Source of the DNA: JAGXFP01 sp039714535
GTDB lineage: Bacteria; Desulfobacterota; Desulfobulbia; Desulfobulbales; JAGXFP01
Direction: 5' to 3'
NCBI GenBank assembly: GCA_039714535.1
Contig: JBDLJC010000005.1
Location: 1 to 64,000 of the forward strand
Length of the DNA: 64,000 nucleotides
Shown here one piece after another: positions 45,176 through 53,414 of this stretch. Under the pieces are notes generated by a model. The model saw nothing but the letters and a program-made list of their open reading frames with translations, had not been told where the DNA came from and did no database searches. Position 1 is the first letter of the stretch. Every line of letters starts with the position of its first letter. A program made the translations under genes and the position numbers.

Positions 45176-45979
45176 ATGAACTTGAACGACGTGTTTTTAT
45201 CATTATCAACCCATGATGACCAGACCATCAATCTATTGTTGGTCATGATTCTAATCTGGGTTTCCGGGGTTGTTTTTCGGAAAATGCGGCAGCCGCCAAT
45301 GCTCGGTTAGTTACTGGGCGGGTTCATTTTCGGGCCCAGTGTGCTGGGAATAATCAGCCCAGGCGCGATTATCGATTGTTTGGCCGAGTTAGGGGTTTTT
45401 TCCTGATGTTCTATGCTGGCTTGGGAACTAATCCTAATGCCCTTAAGAGAATGGGCTGCCCAGCTGTTTTGGTCGGGGTTGGTGGGTTTCTCATTCCGTA
45501 TGCAGCAGGTTTATGGCATAATCGCAGAAATCACCGGGCTGCACATCATTCTCGGGGCCTATATGGCCGGGCTTTTTGTTAAGGAAGGCATTGTTAATGA
45601 GGAGCTTTTGACAAAGATCAATGATCGGTTTGTTTCCATCACCTATGATTTTCTGGGGCCGATCTTTTTTGTCAGCTTGTCATTTCATATGACTCTGGAT
45701 ATATTCGCAACGCATCTGACCATGATCGTGGTCATGCTGCTGGTGGTTGTTGTCGGTAAGTTGGTTGGCGTCAGCCTGGGTGCCGCAATAGGCGGGATGA
45801 ACAAGGCGGAAACAACACTTATTGCTATTTCCAAGAATGGCCGTGGAGCGGTTGAGTTGATTATTGCCTCGGTTGGTATTGAACTTGGGATCATTGATGA
45901 TGTATATTTCTCGATCCTGGTGGTGGTGGCTTTTATTACCACTTTACTGCCGCCGGTAGTTATGGGAGCTTTTACTTAA
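45176..45979 (+). pseudogene. cation/proton antiporter (CPA2, KefB/NhaS-like), broken
   Basis: From ATG 45176 the reading MNLNDVFLSLSTHDDQTINL leads into FRKMRQPPMLG, then an in-frame TAG where relatives have Glu (GELLAGFIFGPSVLGI). The frame continues to LAELGVF, where one T is missing; the next frame gives LMFYAGLGTNPNALKRMG and a helix. Several helices are then deleted, and the last frame restarts at VYGIIAEITGLHIILGAYMA and runs to the end. One stop, at least two frameshifts and an internal deletion make function very unlikely. Confidence 0.85.
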
Positions 45980-46090
45980 ACGCCATGGCTACGGTAGTTT
46001 GCGTAAACTGGAGAGCGACACCTAGTTGCTCAGCCCGCGTTATTTTTCGCGAGACTCCCATCATGCCTAATCTGTTGAGGTTCATCTATT

Positions 46091-46291
46091 GTGAAAATGC
46101 TTATTGCCCTGATCGGGCTGGTTCTTATCTTTGAAGGTTTGCCCTATGCTGCATTTCCAGAAGCAATGCAGAGCTGGCTGCGACAGCTGAGCGAGGCCCG
46201 GCCAGTTGTCCTGCGTACGGTTGGTTGGGTAGCGGTAGCGATCGGTTTGACGTTATGCTATGTTGCACAGCGAACCGGGCTTGTGGAGTGA
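46091..46291 (+). CDS. DUF2065 family small membrane protein
   Basis: 66 residues starting at GTG 46091. Two membrane helices (LIALIGLVLIFEGLPYAAFP and VGWVAVAIGLTLCYVAQR) with the family pattern EGLPYAAFP...LRTVGW. DUF2065 proteins often lie near hflKC in other bacteria; here no such genes are near. Function unknown. Confidence 0.8.
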   Translation: MKMLIALIGLVLIFEGLPYAAFPEAMQSWLRQLSEARPVVLRTVGWVAVAIGLTLCYVAQRTGLVE

Positions 46292-46456
46292 AAACCAGCC
46301 ATCTTTCTAATTGTTTACCGGCCCAGTAGACCTTGATTATCTCGTAGTTACTCTAATTTTTTCCCTGTGATTATCGTCAAAGCTGTTGGTTGGAAACAGG
46401 CTGTGGAGTTGCGGGGGTAATCGCCGACTACTGTAATATTTTGAGAGGAATGCCAC

Positions 46457-47545
46457 TTGTTTAATGTGGAAGATTATAATTATCATTTACCGCCTGAGAA
46501 TATCGCTCAGGAACCGGCAGTTAAACGTGATGAGTCCAGGTTGCTTGTTCTGGGCCGGAATGGGGCTTTGGCGGACAAGATGTTCGGTGACATTGTTGGC
46601 TTGCTCCAGTCGGGGGATCTTCTGGTGGTCAACGACACCAAGGTTTTCCCGGCCCGGATCAAGGGCTATAAGGAGACCGGAGGCAGGGTTGAATTGTTCT
46701 TGCTTGGCTATCCCCTGATTAAAGTGATTGGCGATGGCGACCCGCGACCTGGCTTGGCCGAGGCTGTTTGTCTGCTGAAGAGCTCAAAACGCCCCAAACT
46801 TGGTAGTCGTTTGTTGTTTGGCGATGATTTTACCGGGGAGGTGTTGGAGTATCTGGAGTCCGGTCAGGTGCGAGTCGCCTTATCTTTTCAGGGTGATCTT
46901 GATTTGTTGTTGAATACCCATGGTCAGGTGCCCCTGCCGCCGTACATTCGCCGGGTGTCTGGTGAGGAAATGTCTGATCGGCAGCGGTACCAGACGGTTT
47001 ATGCCAAGGAGGTCGGGGCGGTGGCCGCGCCAACCGCCGGTCTTCATTTTACCCCGGAGCTGCTTTCTGCCATTGAGAAAAAAGGGGTACGCTTTGCCAA
47101 TGTTACCTTGCATGTGGGTTACGGGACATTTTCGCCGGTCAGGGTGGATGATATCCGTGATCACGATATCCACAAAGAATATATAAGAATTCCAGACGAG
47201 ACCGTTGATTTTATCAATAAGACAAAAGCAGCTGGGGGTCGGGTTTGGGCGGTGGGTACCACCACAGCCAGAGCTTTGGAAGATGCGGCGGGAACAGACG
47301 GGCTGGTGCACGAAAAAGAAGACTGGTGTGGGCTCTATATTTATCCGGGCTATAAGTTCAAGGTAGTCGATAATCTTATTACCAACTTCCATCTCCCCAA
47401 GTCATCGCTGTTGTTTCTGGTCAGTGCAATGGCCGGCTACACCAAAGTTATGGCCGCCTATAAACATGCAGTAAAACACGGCTATCGCTTCTATAGTTAT
47501 GGTGATGCGATGGCGATAGTCTCCAGGGAAGTTGTCGGCCAGTGA
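46457..47545 (+). CDS. queA: S-adenosylmethionine:tRNA ribosyltransferase-isomerase
   Basis: Makes epoxyqueuosine in the tRNA wobble base from preQ1 by transferring the ribosyl part of SAM. 362 residues; family motifs LVVNDTKVFPARIKG, AAPTAGLHFTPELL, HVGYGTFSPVR and TNFHLPKSSLLFLVSA are all present. The start is TTG 46457, with GAGAGGA eight bases upstream. It converges with the FmdB-type gene, with about 20 bases between their ends. Confidence 0.95.
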   Translation: MFNVEDYNYHLPPENIAQEPAVKRDESRLLVLGRNGALADKMFGDIVGLLQSGDLLVVNDTKVFPARIKGYKETGGRVELFLLGYPLIKVIGDGDPRPGLAEAVCLLKSSKRPKLGSRLLFGDDFTGEVLEYLESGQVRVALSFQGDLDLLLNTHGQVPLPPYIRRVSGEEMSDRQRYQTVYAKEVGAVAAPTAGLHFTPELLSAIEKKGVRFANVTLHVGYGTFSPVRVDDIRDHDIHKEYIRIPDETVDFINKTKAAGGRVWAVGTTTARALEDAAGTDGLVHEKEDWCGLYIYPGYKFKVVDNLITNFHLPKSSLLFLVSAMAGYTKVMAAYKHAVKHGYRFYSYGDAMAIVSREVVGQ

Positions 47546-47566
47546 TTTTGTAATTACCTGTTTGAC

Positions 47567-47827
47567 TCAGCAGGAGTCACACGAACTTTTTGCCTTGGGG
47601 CAGGAGGGGGGCTTGGTGCTCTTGTTGCTGTTTCCCTTGGCTTTAGGTGTGTTGCTGTAGCCATCGGCAAACCAGCCGCCGCCCTTTAGCTGGAAAGAAC
47701 TCATGGAGATGATTTTCTTCAGCGAACCCTCGCAGGATGGGCAGGATGAGACCTGGTCGTCCGCAAGACTTTGCCAGATTTCGATAACTTCTTGGCATGA
47801 TTGGCATTCATATTCATAGATGGGCAT
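47567..47827 (-). CDS. FmdB-family zinc-ribbon regulatory protein
   Basis: 86 residues: MPIYEYECQSCQ and SCPSCEG supply the two C-x2-C knuckles of the FmdB/CxxC-CxxC-SSSS zinc ribbon, followed by the conserved KKIISMSSFQLKGGGW. The tail is Lys/Ser-rich and ends in a Cys cluster (SCDSC). Members are putative regulators; the target is unknown. Confidence 0.88.
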   Translation of the reverse strand: MPIYEYECQSCQEVIEIWQSLADDQVSSCPSCEGSLKKIISMSSFQLKGGGWFADGYSNTPKAKGNSNKSTKPPSCPKAKSSCDSC

Positions 47828-48496
47828 TGCTATTGTTTCCCTCGTGAACTTAAAAAAAATATAGACCGAAGGCGATTGCTTCCCACCCCGGCCTAGGTAA
47901 TATTCTACGCGATTAAGTTAATGACTTTTGTTGGAAAAGTCAATCTCACTCTCCGCCCTTTTCTTCATGCCTCGTCCGCATAATCTTTGTGGGAATATCA
48001 CTTAAGTTGGTTTGAAGCAAAAAACTTCATTGTCTACTTCAGTCAGGCAAGAACTATAGGTCAGCCGTATTGGTCTATGATTATTGCCTTTCCTTTTTGC
48101 TTCATGATTTTCCTTAGAATATATTGTAAGAAAAGATTGATAGGGAGCTGCTTTTGTAACTAGTCCTTTGTAGGATTACGAGCAGCTGGCCTGTGAAATT
48201 ATTTGCTAGCTAGATATGGATGAGCAGTTGTACCTAATCAAAAAACAACTAAGATCCATTCCGACTTCATCTTGAGGTAGAGGGGGCCATGCACGCAAAA
48301 TAAGAGAAGAAGAACAGTATATGTTCAGAATTTTGCAACAGAGATAATCCCCTAATGATTATGTTGTATGGTGAAAATGTATGCTGTCTTTTTCATATAG
48401 AATATTATTTCAATAGGAAAACTCTTGCTATTGCAGACATGGTAAGATATTCTCGGCTTAGGATAAGGAAAGATCTATATCAAAAGGAGGTTTGGT
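47828..48496. other. 670-base region without a supported gene
   Basis: AT-rich and without an open frame showing protein features on either strand. It should contain the promoters of the FmdB-type gene and mucR. AAAAGGAGG just before 48497 is the mucR ribosome binding site. I see no repeat or RNA signature. Confidence 0.4.
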
Positions 48497-48964
48497 GTGA
48501 ATAAAACGTTGGTAGAGATGGCTGCTGCCATCATTCAGTCCCAGAGTTCTTCTAAGGCAATGACCACTGATGAAGTAACTTTTGCATTGCAGACTACATT
48601 CAAGGCTCTGCAAGATCTTCAGGCCGATGAGGTCAAACATGCGACAGAAGGTATTGCTCCGGAAAGGCCTGGTTCTGCACCGGATATTTCACCTGATAAA
48701 TCGATTCAGAAGAACAAGATTGTCTGCCTTGAGTGCGGCCAAGAGTTCAGGATGTTGTCACCGAAGCATCTTAAATCCCACGGTCTGACTGGGCGGGAAT
48801 ATCGGGCTAAACATGGTTTCTCCCTTAGACAGCCCCTTTGTGCCAAGTCACTCTCCGAGCGAAGGAAGAAGGCTGGTAAGGCAAGGGGCTTGCCGGAGAA
48901 TCTGAAAAAAGCCATTGCTAATCGTAAGAAATCCGGCAGCAGAAAAACCAGCAAGAAAAAATAG
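48497..48964 (+). CDS. MucR/Ros family transcriptional regulator
   Basis: 155 residues starting at GTG 48497 after AAAAGGAGG. The zinc finger reads VCLECGQEFRMLSPKHLKSHGLTGREYRAKHG (C-x2-C...H-x3-H), the hallmark of MucR/Ros, followed by PLCAKSLSERRKKAGKARGL. The tail is strongly basic. MucR proteins bind AT-rich DNA and control surface and virulence genes in alphaproteobacteria; in Desulfobacterota their targets are unknown. A terminator follows. Confidence 0.92.
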   Translation: MNKTLVEMAAAIIQSQSSSKAMTTDEVTFALQTTFKALQDLQADEVKHATEGIAPERPGSAPDISPDKSIQKNKIVCLECGQEFRMLSPKHLKSHGLTGREYRAKHGFSLRQPLCAKSLSERRKKAGKARGLPENLKKAIANRKKSGSRKTSKKK

Positions 48965-49277
48965 TTAGTGTTTGGCTTGTAACGATTGTTTGGTGACTTG
49001 CAATCTACGATTATACCGCAAGGGCTAATTTTGTTAATAGCATGGGGAGCTGGTCAGTCTAATGGCCTTGGTCGCCATGCTTTTTTTGTGGGCGTTAAGG
49101 AGGTACTATGTGCATCTGTATTGTAAAGTAGCTTTGCACTTGGGGTAATATTTATTAAAGTAGCGACCTTGGAAAATATTTAATTTAAATCAAATTTTTG
49201 CTGAAGATAATCCCTCGCCGGGTGATTATAAAATCAGCGGGTTTTTATAGACGTCTCATTTTACGGGCACATCGATA
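48965..49277. other. intergenic region between mucR and murI
   Basis: No gene. Holds the mucR terminator at 49039-49087. The remainder, AT-rich around 49140-49200, probably contains the murI promoter. Confidence 0.4.
49039..49087 (+). terminator. terminator after mucR
   Basis: AGCATGG (49039-49045) pairs with CCATGCT (49075-49081), followed by seven T. The 29-base loop may contain further pairing (GGTC/GGCC-type). Confidence 0.7.
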
Positions 49278-50069
49278 ATGATTGGTATCTTTGATTCCGG
49301 GGTTGGCGGCATGACGGTGGCGCGGGCTGTCGAGAAGGTGCTGCCTGATTATCCCCTGATATATTTTGGTGATTTGGCCAGGTCTCCCTATGGCCCGAAG
49401 AGTCCCGAAAAAATCATCCAGTACTCCCGCCAGAATACCAGGTTTTTGTTGGATCAGGGAGCCAGGTTGATCATCATTGCCTGTAACTCTGCCGCCAGTG
49501 TTGCTTCTGAGCTGATCAGGGATGAGTTTGACGTGCCGGTATTTGAAGTTATTACCCCTGCGGTACACCAGGCGGTAGAGGCTACCGTTAATGGTCGGGT
49601 TGGGGTGATCGGCACCAGAGCAACCGTCAGAAGTGGGGTTTATGAGCGGATGATCACGGCAGCTGATCCCGGGGGTAAGGTGGTGTCTTCTGCCTGTCCG
49701 CTACTGGTGCCATTGGTTGAAGAGGGTTGGCTTGATCGGCGCGAAACCAAAATGATCATCCGCCGCTATCTGTATCCGTTGAAGATGAAACAGGTTGATA
49801 CTCTGGTTCTTGGTTGCACCCATTACCCTCTGCTGCGCGCAATTATTCAGGCAAAGATTGGTAAACGGGTTCAGGTTATAGATTCCGCCGAGGCTGTGGC
49901 CGTGGAGTTGCAGTCTTTTATTGAAAAAAATCCTGGGATTGCTGCAGATTTGGTAGCAGGGCCAGACAGTCGTTACTACGTCTCTGATGTCACCGATGCG
50001 GCTCTGGGGGTCGCGGCCAAGATCTTTGGCAGAAATATAAATTTGGAATTAGCTAATGGCAACCTCTAG
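49278..50069 (+). CDS. murI: glutamate racemase
   Basis: Makes D-glutamate for peptidoglycan. 263 residues with both catalytic Cys, in IIIACNSAASV and LVLGCTHYPLL, and the N-terminal IGIFDSGVGGMTVARAV motif. It overlaps the lolA start by 14 bases, so both are on one transcript. Confidence 0.95.
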   Translation: MIGIFDSGVGGMTVARAVEKVLPDYPLIYFGDLARSPYGPKSPEKIIQYSRQNTRFLLDQGARLIIIACNSAASVASELIRDEFDVPVFEVITPAVHQAVEATVNGRVGVIGTRATVRSGVYERMITAADPGGKVVSSACPLLVPLVEEGWLDRRETKMIIRRYLYPLKMKQVDTLVLGCTHYPLLRAIIQAKIGKRVQVIDSAEAVAVELQSFIEKNPGIAADLVAGPDSRYYVSDVTDAALGVAAKIFGRNINLELANGNL

Positions 50070-50721
50070 GATAAAATTGGTCATGGCCGTGGTTTTGGCC
50101 TTTTTCATGGTGACCATTTCGGTTGAGGCAGGAGAGGAGCTGACCCTCCATGAGAAGGCTGCTAAGCTGCAAGCGACCTACGATAGTACTTTCAGTTTCA
50201 CGGCTGACTTCAGCCAAATTACCTCGATGAAATTAAGCCGTCGCGAACGTCATGGTCAGGGGGCTCTGCTGATCAAGAAACCGGGCCTCATGCGCTGGGA
50301 CTATCAGGAGCCTGATCATCAGGTGCTAATCAATGATGGTGAGATGGTGTCCATGTACTTCGCCGCAGCTGAGCAGATGATTCTTATGCCCGCCAAGGAG
50401 TATTTGCAGTCTGATGTGACCTATGCTTTTTTTGCCGGAACCGGTAATGTCTTGCGGGATTTTAAGATTAGCGCGGTTGCTGAAGATTATTGCTGTGGCC
50501 CCGCGCCCGACTTGAGGTTGGCTCCCAAGCAATCACACCCCCAGGTTGATTACCTGTATGTCTGGCTAAATGATAAATTCCTGATCAGTAGAATGCAGAT
50601 TGTTGACCATTACGGCAGCATAACCGACCTTACTTTGACCAATATAAAATTGAATCTGCCGGTGGACCTTGAACGGTTCAAGTTTGTGCCGCCGGTGGGC
50701 ACCGAGATCATCAGGCAGTAA
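50056..50721 (+). CDS. lolA: outer-membrane lipoprotein carrier protein LolA
   Basis: Periplasmic chaperone that takes lipoproteins from LolCDE to the outer membrane. 221 residues with a signal peptide (LVMAVVLAFFMVTISVEA) and the LolA pattern FTADFSQ, GQGALLIKKPGLMRWDYQEPDHQ and DLTLTNIKLN. The inserted YCCGPAPDLRLAPKQ is not usual. Its TAA is the first base of a large palindromic element. Confidence 0.88.
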   Translation: MATSRIKLVMAVVLAFFMVTISVEAGEELTLHEKAAKLQATYDSTFSFTADFSQITSMKLSRRERHGQGALLIKKPGLMRWDYQEPDHQVLINDGEMVSMYFAAAEQMILMPAKEYLQSDVTYAFFAGTGNVLRDFKISAVAEDYCCGPAPDLRLAPKQSHPQVDYLYVWLNDKFLISRMQIVDHYGSITDLTLTNIKLNLPVDLERFKFVPPVGTEIIRQ

Positions 50722-50848
50722 GATGGCTAAGTTAAAATTCCGATCTCCTGCGTCGTAGAGCATTTTTGTTCGTTCGGCATACTAAAGTATGGCCTCACTC
50801 ACAAAAACACACTACTCCTTGTGTCTCGAAATTTTAACTTAGCCATCT
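50721..50848. repeat. 128-bp palindromic element with perfect 19-bp ends
   Basis: AGATGGCTAAGTTAAAATT (50721-50739) is the exact reverse complement of 50830-50848. The inner parts also pair imperfectly (CGTAGAGCATTTTTGTTCG against the complement of CTCACAAAAACACACTACT), and the centre is CATACT-AA-AGTATG. The whole element can form one long hairpin of about 60 bases per arm. It abuts the lolA stop and may also serve as its terminator. Confidence 0.9.
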
Positions 50849-50970
50849 GGTGGTTGACACTGGATTTTTGCAGTTTTCACTTAACTGCAAAATATATTAA
50901 TCCCTTTTTCTTAAATTTTCGGCTCTTGGTTATGTCGATCCATTAATATGGAGAGTTAGCCATAAAAAAT

Positions 50971-51621
50971 ATGATTCGAGCAGGAACCACAAAAGAGATT
51001 AAATGGGATTCGGGCAACTGGGTATTTCTTGATATTGGCTTTGCCAATAAATCTTCTAGCTGTGGTTTATTGTTCGGAAACGATGATCCCGATGAAGTCA
51101 CATTTAATGAAGCAACTGAAATAATTTGCGAGTACTTATCAAAACAACAGCAAGCTACAAATCTAGTTATTGAAGCCCCACTTTCAGTTTCCTTTGACTT
51201 AAAAGGTAACCCAAAAGGAAGAAAACCAGAAAAACAAAATGGAAAAACCAGATATTGGTATGTTGGTTTGGGATGTACTGTACTGGTTGCTACTTTTTAC
51301 TTAATAAAATCAATAACAGACTCTAAACCACCAGCTGAAGTCCGGCTGTTTGAGGGTTTTGTCTCTTTTAAAAGTAAGGGGAAAGTATCAAATCATTCGA
51401 AAGACGTTCTGCTTTTAAGAAGAGCTGTAAAAAAAACAGAACCGTGGAACATAATTAGTCCTAAAGATTTAAGGATGGATGAAACAGATGTTATTTCAAG
51501 TGCATTTAAAGTTGGTAATATGGATTATGGGGTTCCGCCAATCATTCAAAATCATGACGAACTAGCGGTCAACCTGACCGGAGAAGGCTCTATTGATCCC
51601 ACGTCATTACGATGGTTGTAA
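50971..51621 (+). CDS. unknown protein with possible RNase H-like fold (DUF429-like)
   Basis: 216 residues, more AT-rich than the neighbours. The order of elements is reminiscent of DUF429/RNase H-like nucleases: an opening strand with an acid (WVFLDIGFAN), a second strand ending NLVIEAPLSVSFD, a Trp/Tyr segment (RYWYVGLGCTVLVATFYL), EVRLFEGFVSFK and a helix with SKDVLLLRRAV. The acids D22 and E68 would be candidate metal ligands. This is inference from pattern only. It lies between the palindrome and the yfcE-like gene and looks inserted. Confidence 0.55.
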   Translation: MIRAGTTKEIKWDSGNWVFLDIGFANKSSSCGLLFGNDDPDEVTFNEATEIICEYLSKQQQATNLVIEAPLSVSFDLKGNPKGRKPEKQNGKTRYWYVGLGCTVLVATFYLIKSITDSKPPAEVRLFEGFVSFKSKGKVSNHSKDVLLLRRAVKKTEPWNIISPKDLRMDETDVISSAFKVGNMDYGVPPIIQNHDELAVNLTGEGSIDPTSLRWL

Positions 51622-51625
51622 TATT

Positions 51626-52141
51626 ATGAAGATCGCTATTCTTTCGGACAGTCATGATAATATTCCCAACCTGCGGGCCGCAGTCGATTATTGCAATAAG
51701 ATCGGTATCATTATGCTTATTCATTGTGGTGATCTGATTTCACCCTTTATGCTGCTGGAGATGGCTCGGTTCAATGGGGCAGTGCATCTGGTCTATGGCA
51801 ACAACGTCGGCGATCAACACCTGATTTCCCAGTCTTGTGGGACTAAATTCCCTTCGATATCCCATCATGGAACCTTGGGTGCTGTTGAAGCAGGCGGTTT
51901 GCGAATCGCTATTACTCATTATCCGGAGATGGCCCGTGGTTTAGTGGCTAAGGGCAGTTTTGATGTGGTTTGCTGTGGCCATAACCACCGTTATCAGGTA
52001 GAAGACAGTGATGGCTCTTTGTTGATTAATCCGGGTGAATTGATGGGTATGGATGGTCAGCCTACTTTCTCGGTTCTTGATTGCGCCAGCCGGACAGTCG
52101 AGAAGGTAGAGACTGGCAGGCCTTTGTTTCCCGAGGCCTAA
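51626..52141 (+). CDS. YfcE/MJ0936-type metallophosphoesterase
   Basis: 171 residues. All metal-binding blocks of the calcineurin-like phosphoesterase family are present: SDSHDN (D, H), HCGDLI (D), YGNNVGD (N), THYPEM (H) and CCGHNHRY (H-x-H). Relatives hydrolyse phosphodiesters such as bis-pNPP; the cellular substrate is unknown. ATG 51626 gives the family's normal N-terminus; the frame extends 11 codons upstream into the preceding gene. Confidence 0.88.
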   Translation: MKIAILSDSHDNIPNLRAAVDYCNKIGIIMLIHCGDLISPFMLLEMARFNGAVHLVYGNNVGDQHLISQSCGTKFPSISHHGTLGAVEAGGLRIAITHYPEMARGLVAKGSFDVVCCGHNHRYQVEDSDGSLLINPGELMGMDGQPTFSVLDCASRTVEKVETGRPLFPEA

Positions 52142-52199
52142 AAATATAGTTTTTGAATCTGGGCTATCGGCTCAAATTATAATTAAGGAATATGGTGAT

Positions 52200-53390
52200 A
52201 TGTCTGATCCCGGTTTCGAGAAGAGTTTTGCGGAGATGTTTGATGAAGATTTTGCGGTCCCGGCGAATTTTGACCCCGGTCAGCAGGTTGAGGCCACGGT
52301 CATCAGGATCAGCGAATCGGGGGTGTTTATTGATGTTGGCGGCAAAAGCGAAGGCTATATCGTCCGGGAGGAATTTGTTGATGAGGATGGGCTGCTTACG
52401 GTAAAGGAAGGAGATAAGATCAAGGTCTATTTCTTGTCGGCTGCGCACAGTGAAATGCTTTTCACCACCAATCTTGGCTCGGGCTCAGTTGCCCAGACCC
52501 ATCTTGAGGAGGCCCATGCCAGCGGCATCCCGGTCGAAGGTGTAGTCGAGGCAGAAAACAAGGGTGGCTTCGAGGTGAAACTCGCCGGCTCGGTCAGGGC
52601 TTTCTGCCCTTTTTCGCAGATGGATCTGCACCGGATCGAAGATCCTGAGGATTGGCTGGGCCGCAGCCTGTCGTTTGTGATTACTCAATATGAAGAGAGC
52701 GGTCGGAATATCATCGTTTCCCGGCGGCGGCTTCTCGAGGCTGAACAGCAGGAGCAAAGAGAGCAATTGCAAAAGACCCTGGAGGTTGGCGGGGTGGTTA
52801 CCGGTAAGGTCACCGCCATCAGGGATTTCGGGGCATTTGTTGATATTGGCGGTCTCGAAGGGCTTTTACCGGTCTCGGAGATTGGCTGGGGTCATGTTGA
52901 AGATATTAAGAGCCATCTTGAAGTGGGGCAACAGGTGGAAGTCGTTGTCCTGAAACTTGATTGGGATAATGACCGCTTCTCTTTCAGCCTTAAACAAACC
53001 ATGCCGGATCCGTGGAGTGTGGCGATTAGCAAATTTCCGGAGGGCACATTTCATTCCGGTAAGGTGGCGCGGCTGACCAATTTCGGGGCCTTTGTTACCC
53101 TGGCCGAAGGAGTTGACGGTCTGATCCATATCTCGGCCTTGGCCGGAGGGCGGAGGATCAACCATCCCCGGGAAGTAATCAGTGAAGGGGAGGTGGTCGA
53201 AGTGCGGATCGAGGCGGTTGAGCCGGAGCAGAAGCGGATCTCGCTGGCTCTGGCCACGGCGGTCAAGGCGGCTGAGGATGAGGGGCGGGAGGTGGCCAAG
53301 GTCCGTGATTATATCAGTAAGAGCCAACAGCAGTCCGGTGGCTCGATGGGTACCCTTGGCGATCTCCTTAAAAAGAAATTATCCGGGTGA
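52200..53390 (+). CDS. four-S1-domain RNA-binding protein (ribosomal S1-like)
   Basis: 396 residues with four S1 OB-fold domains at about 25-95 (VEATVIRISESGVFIDVGGK), 105-180, 195-265 (VVTGKVTAIRDFGAFVDIGG) and 280-350 (FHSGKVARLTNFGAFVTLAE). Shorter than true S1 (six domains, about 550 residues), so probably a translation- or RNA-associated relative. The hgcA start is 24 bases downstream; possible co-transcription. Confidence 0.88.
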   Translation: MSDPGFEKSFAEMFDEDFAVPANFDPGQQVEATVIRISESGVFIDVGGKSEGYIVREEFVDEDGLLTVKEGDKIKVYFLSAAHSEMLFTTNLGSGSVAQTHLEEAHASGIPVEGVVEAENKGGFEVKLAGSVRAFCPFSQMDLHRIEDPEDWLGRSLSFVITQYEESGRNIIVSRRRLLEAEQQEQREQLQKTLEVGGVVTGKVTAIRDFGAFVDIGGLEGLLPVSEIGWGHVEDIKSHLEVGQQVEVVVLKLDWDNDRFSFSLKQTMPDPWSVAISKFPEGTFHSGKVARLTNFGAFVTLAEGVDGLIHISALAGGRRINHPREVISEGEVVEVRIEAVEPEQKRISLALATAVKAAEDEGREVAKVRDYISKSQQQSGGSMGTLGDLLKKKLSG

Positions 53391-53414
53391 GGGGCTTCTA
53401 GCTGTTTTTCAGTT

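Noticed and set aside
45300..45320. In-frame TAG in the antiporter as a pyrrolysine codon
   Set aside because: The same gene has frameshifts and an internal deletion further on, so TAG is one more lesion of a pseudogene; homologues have Glu there.
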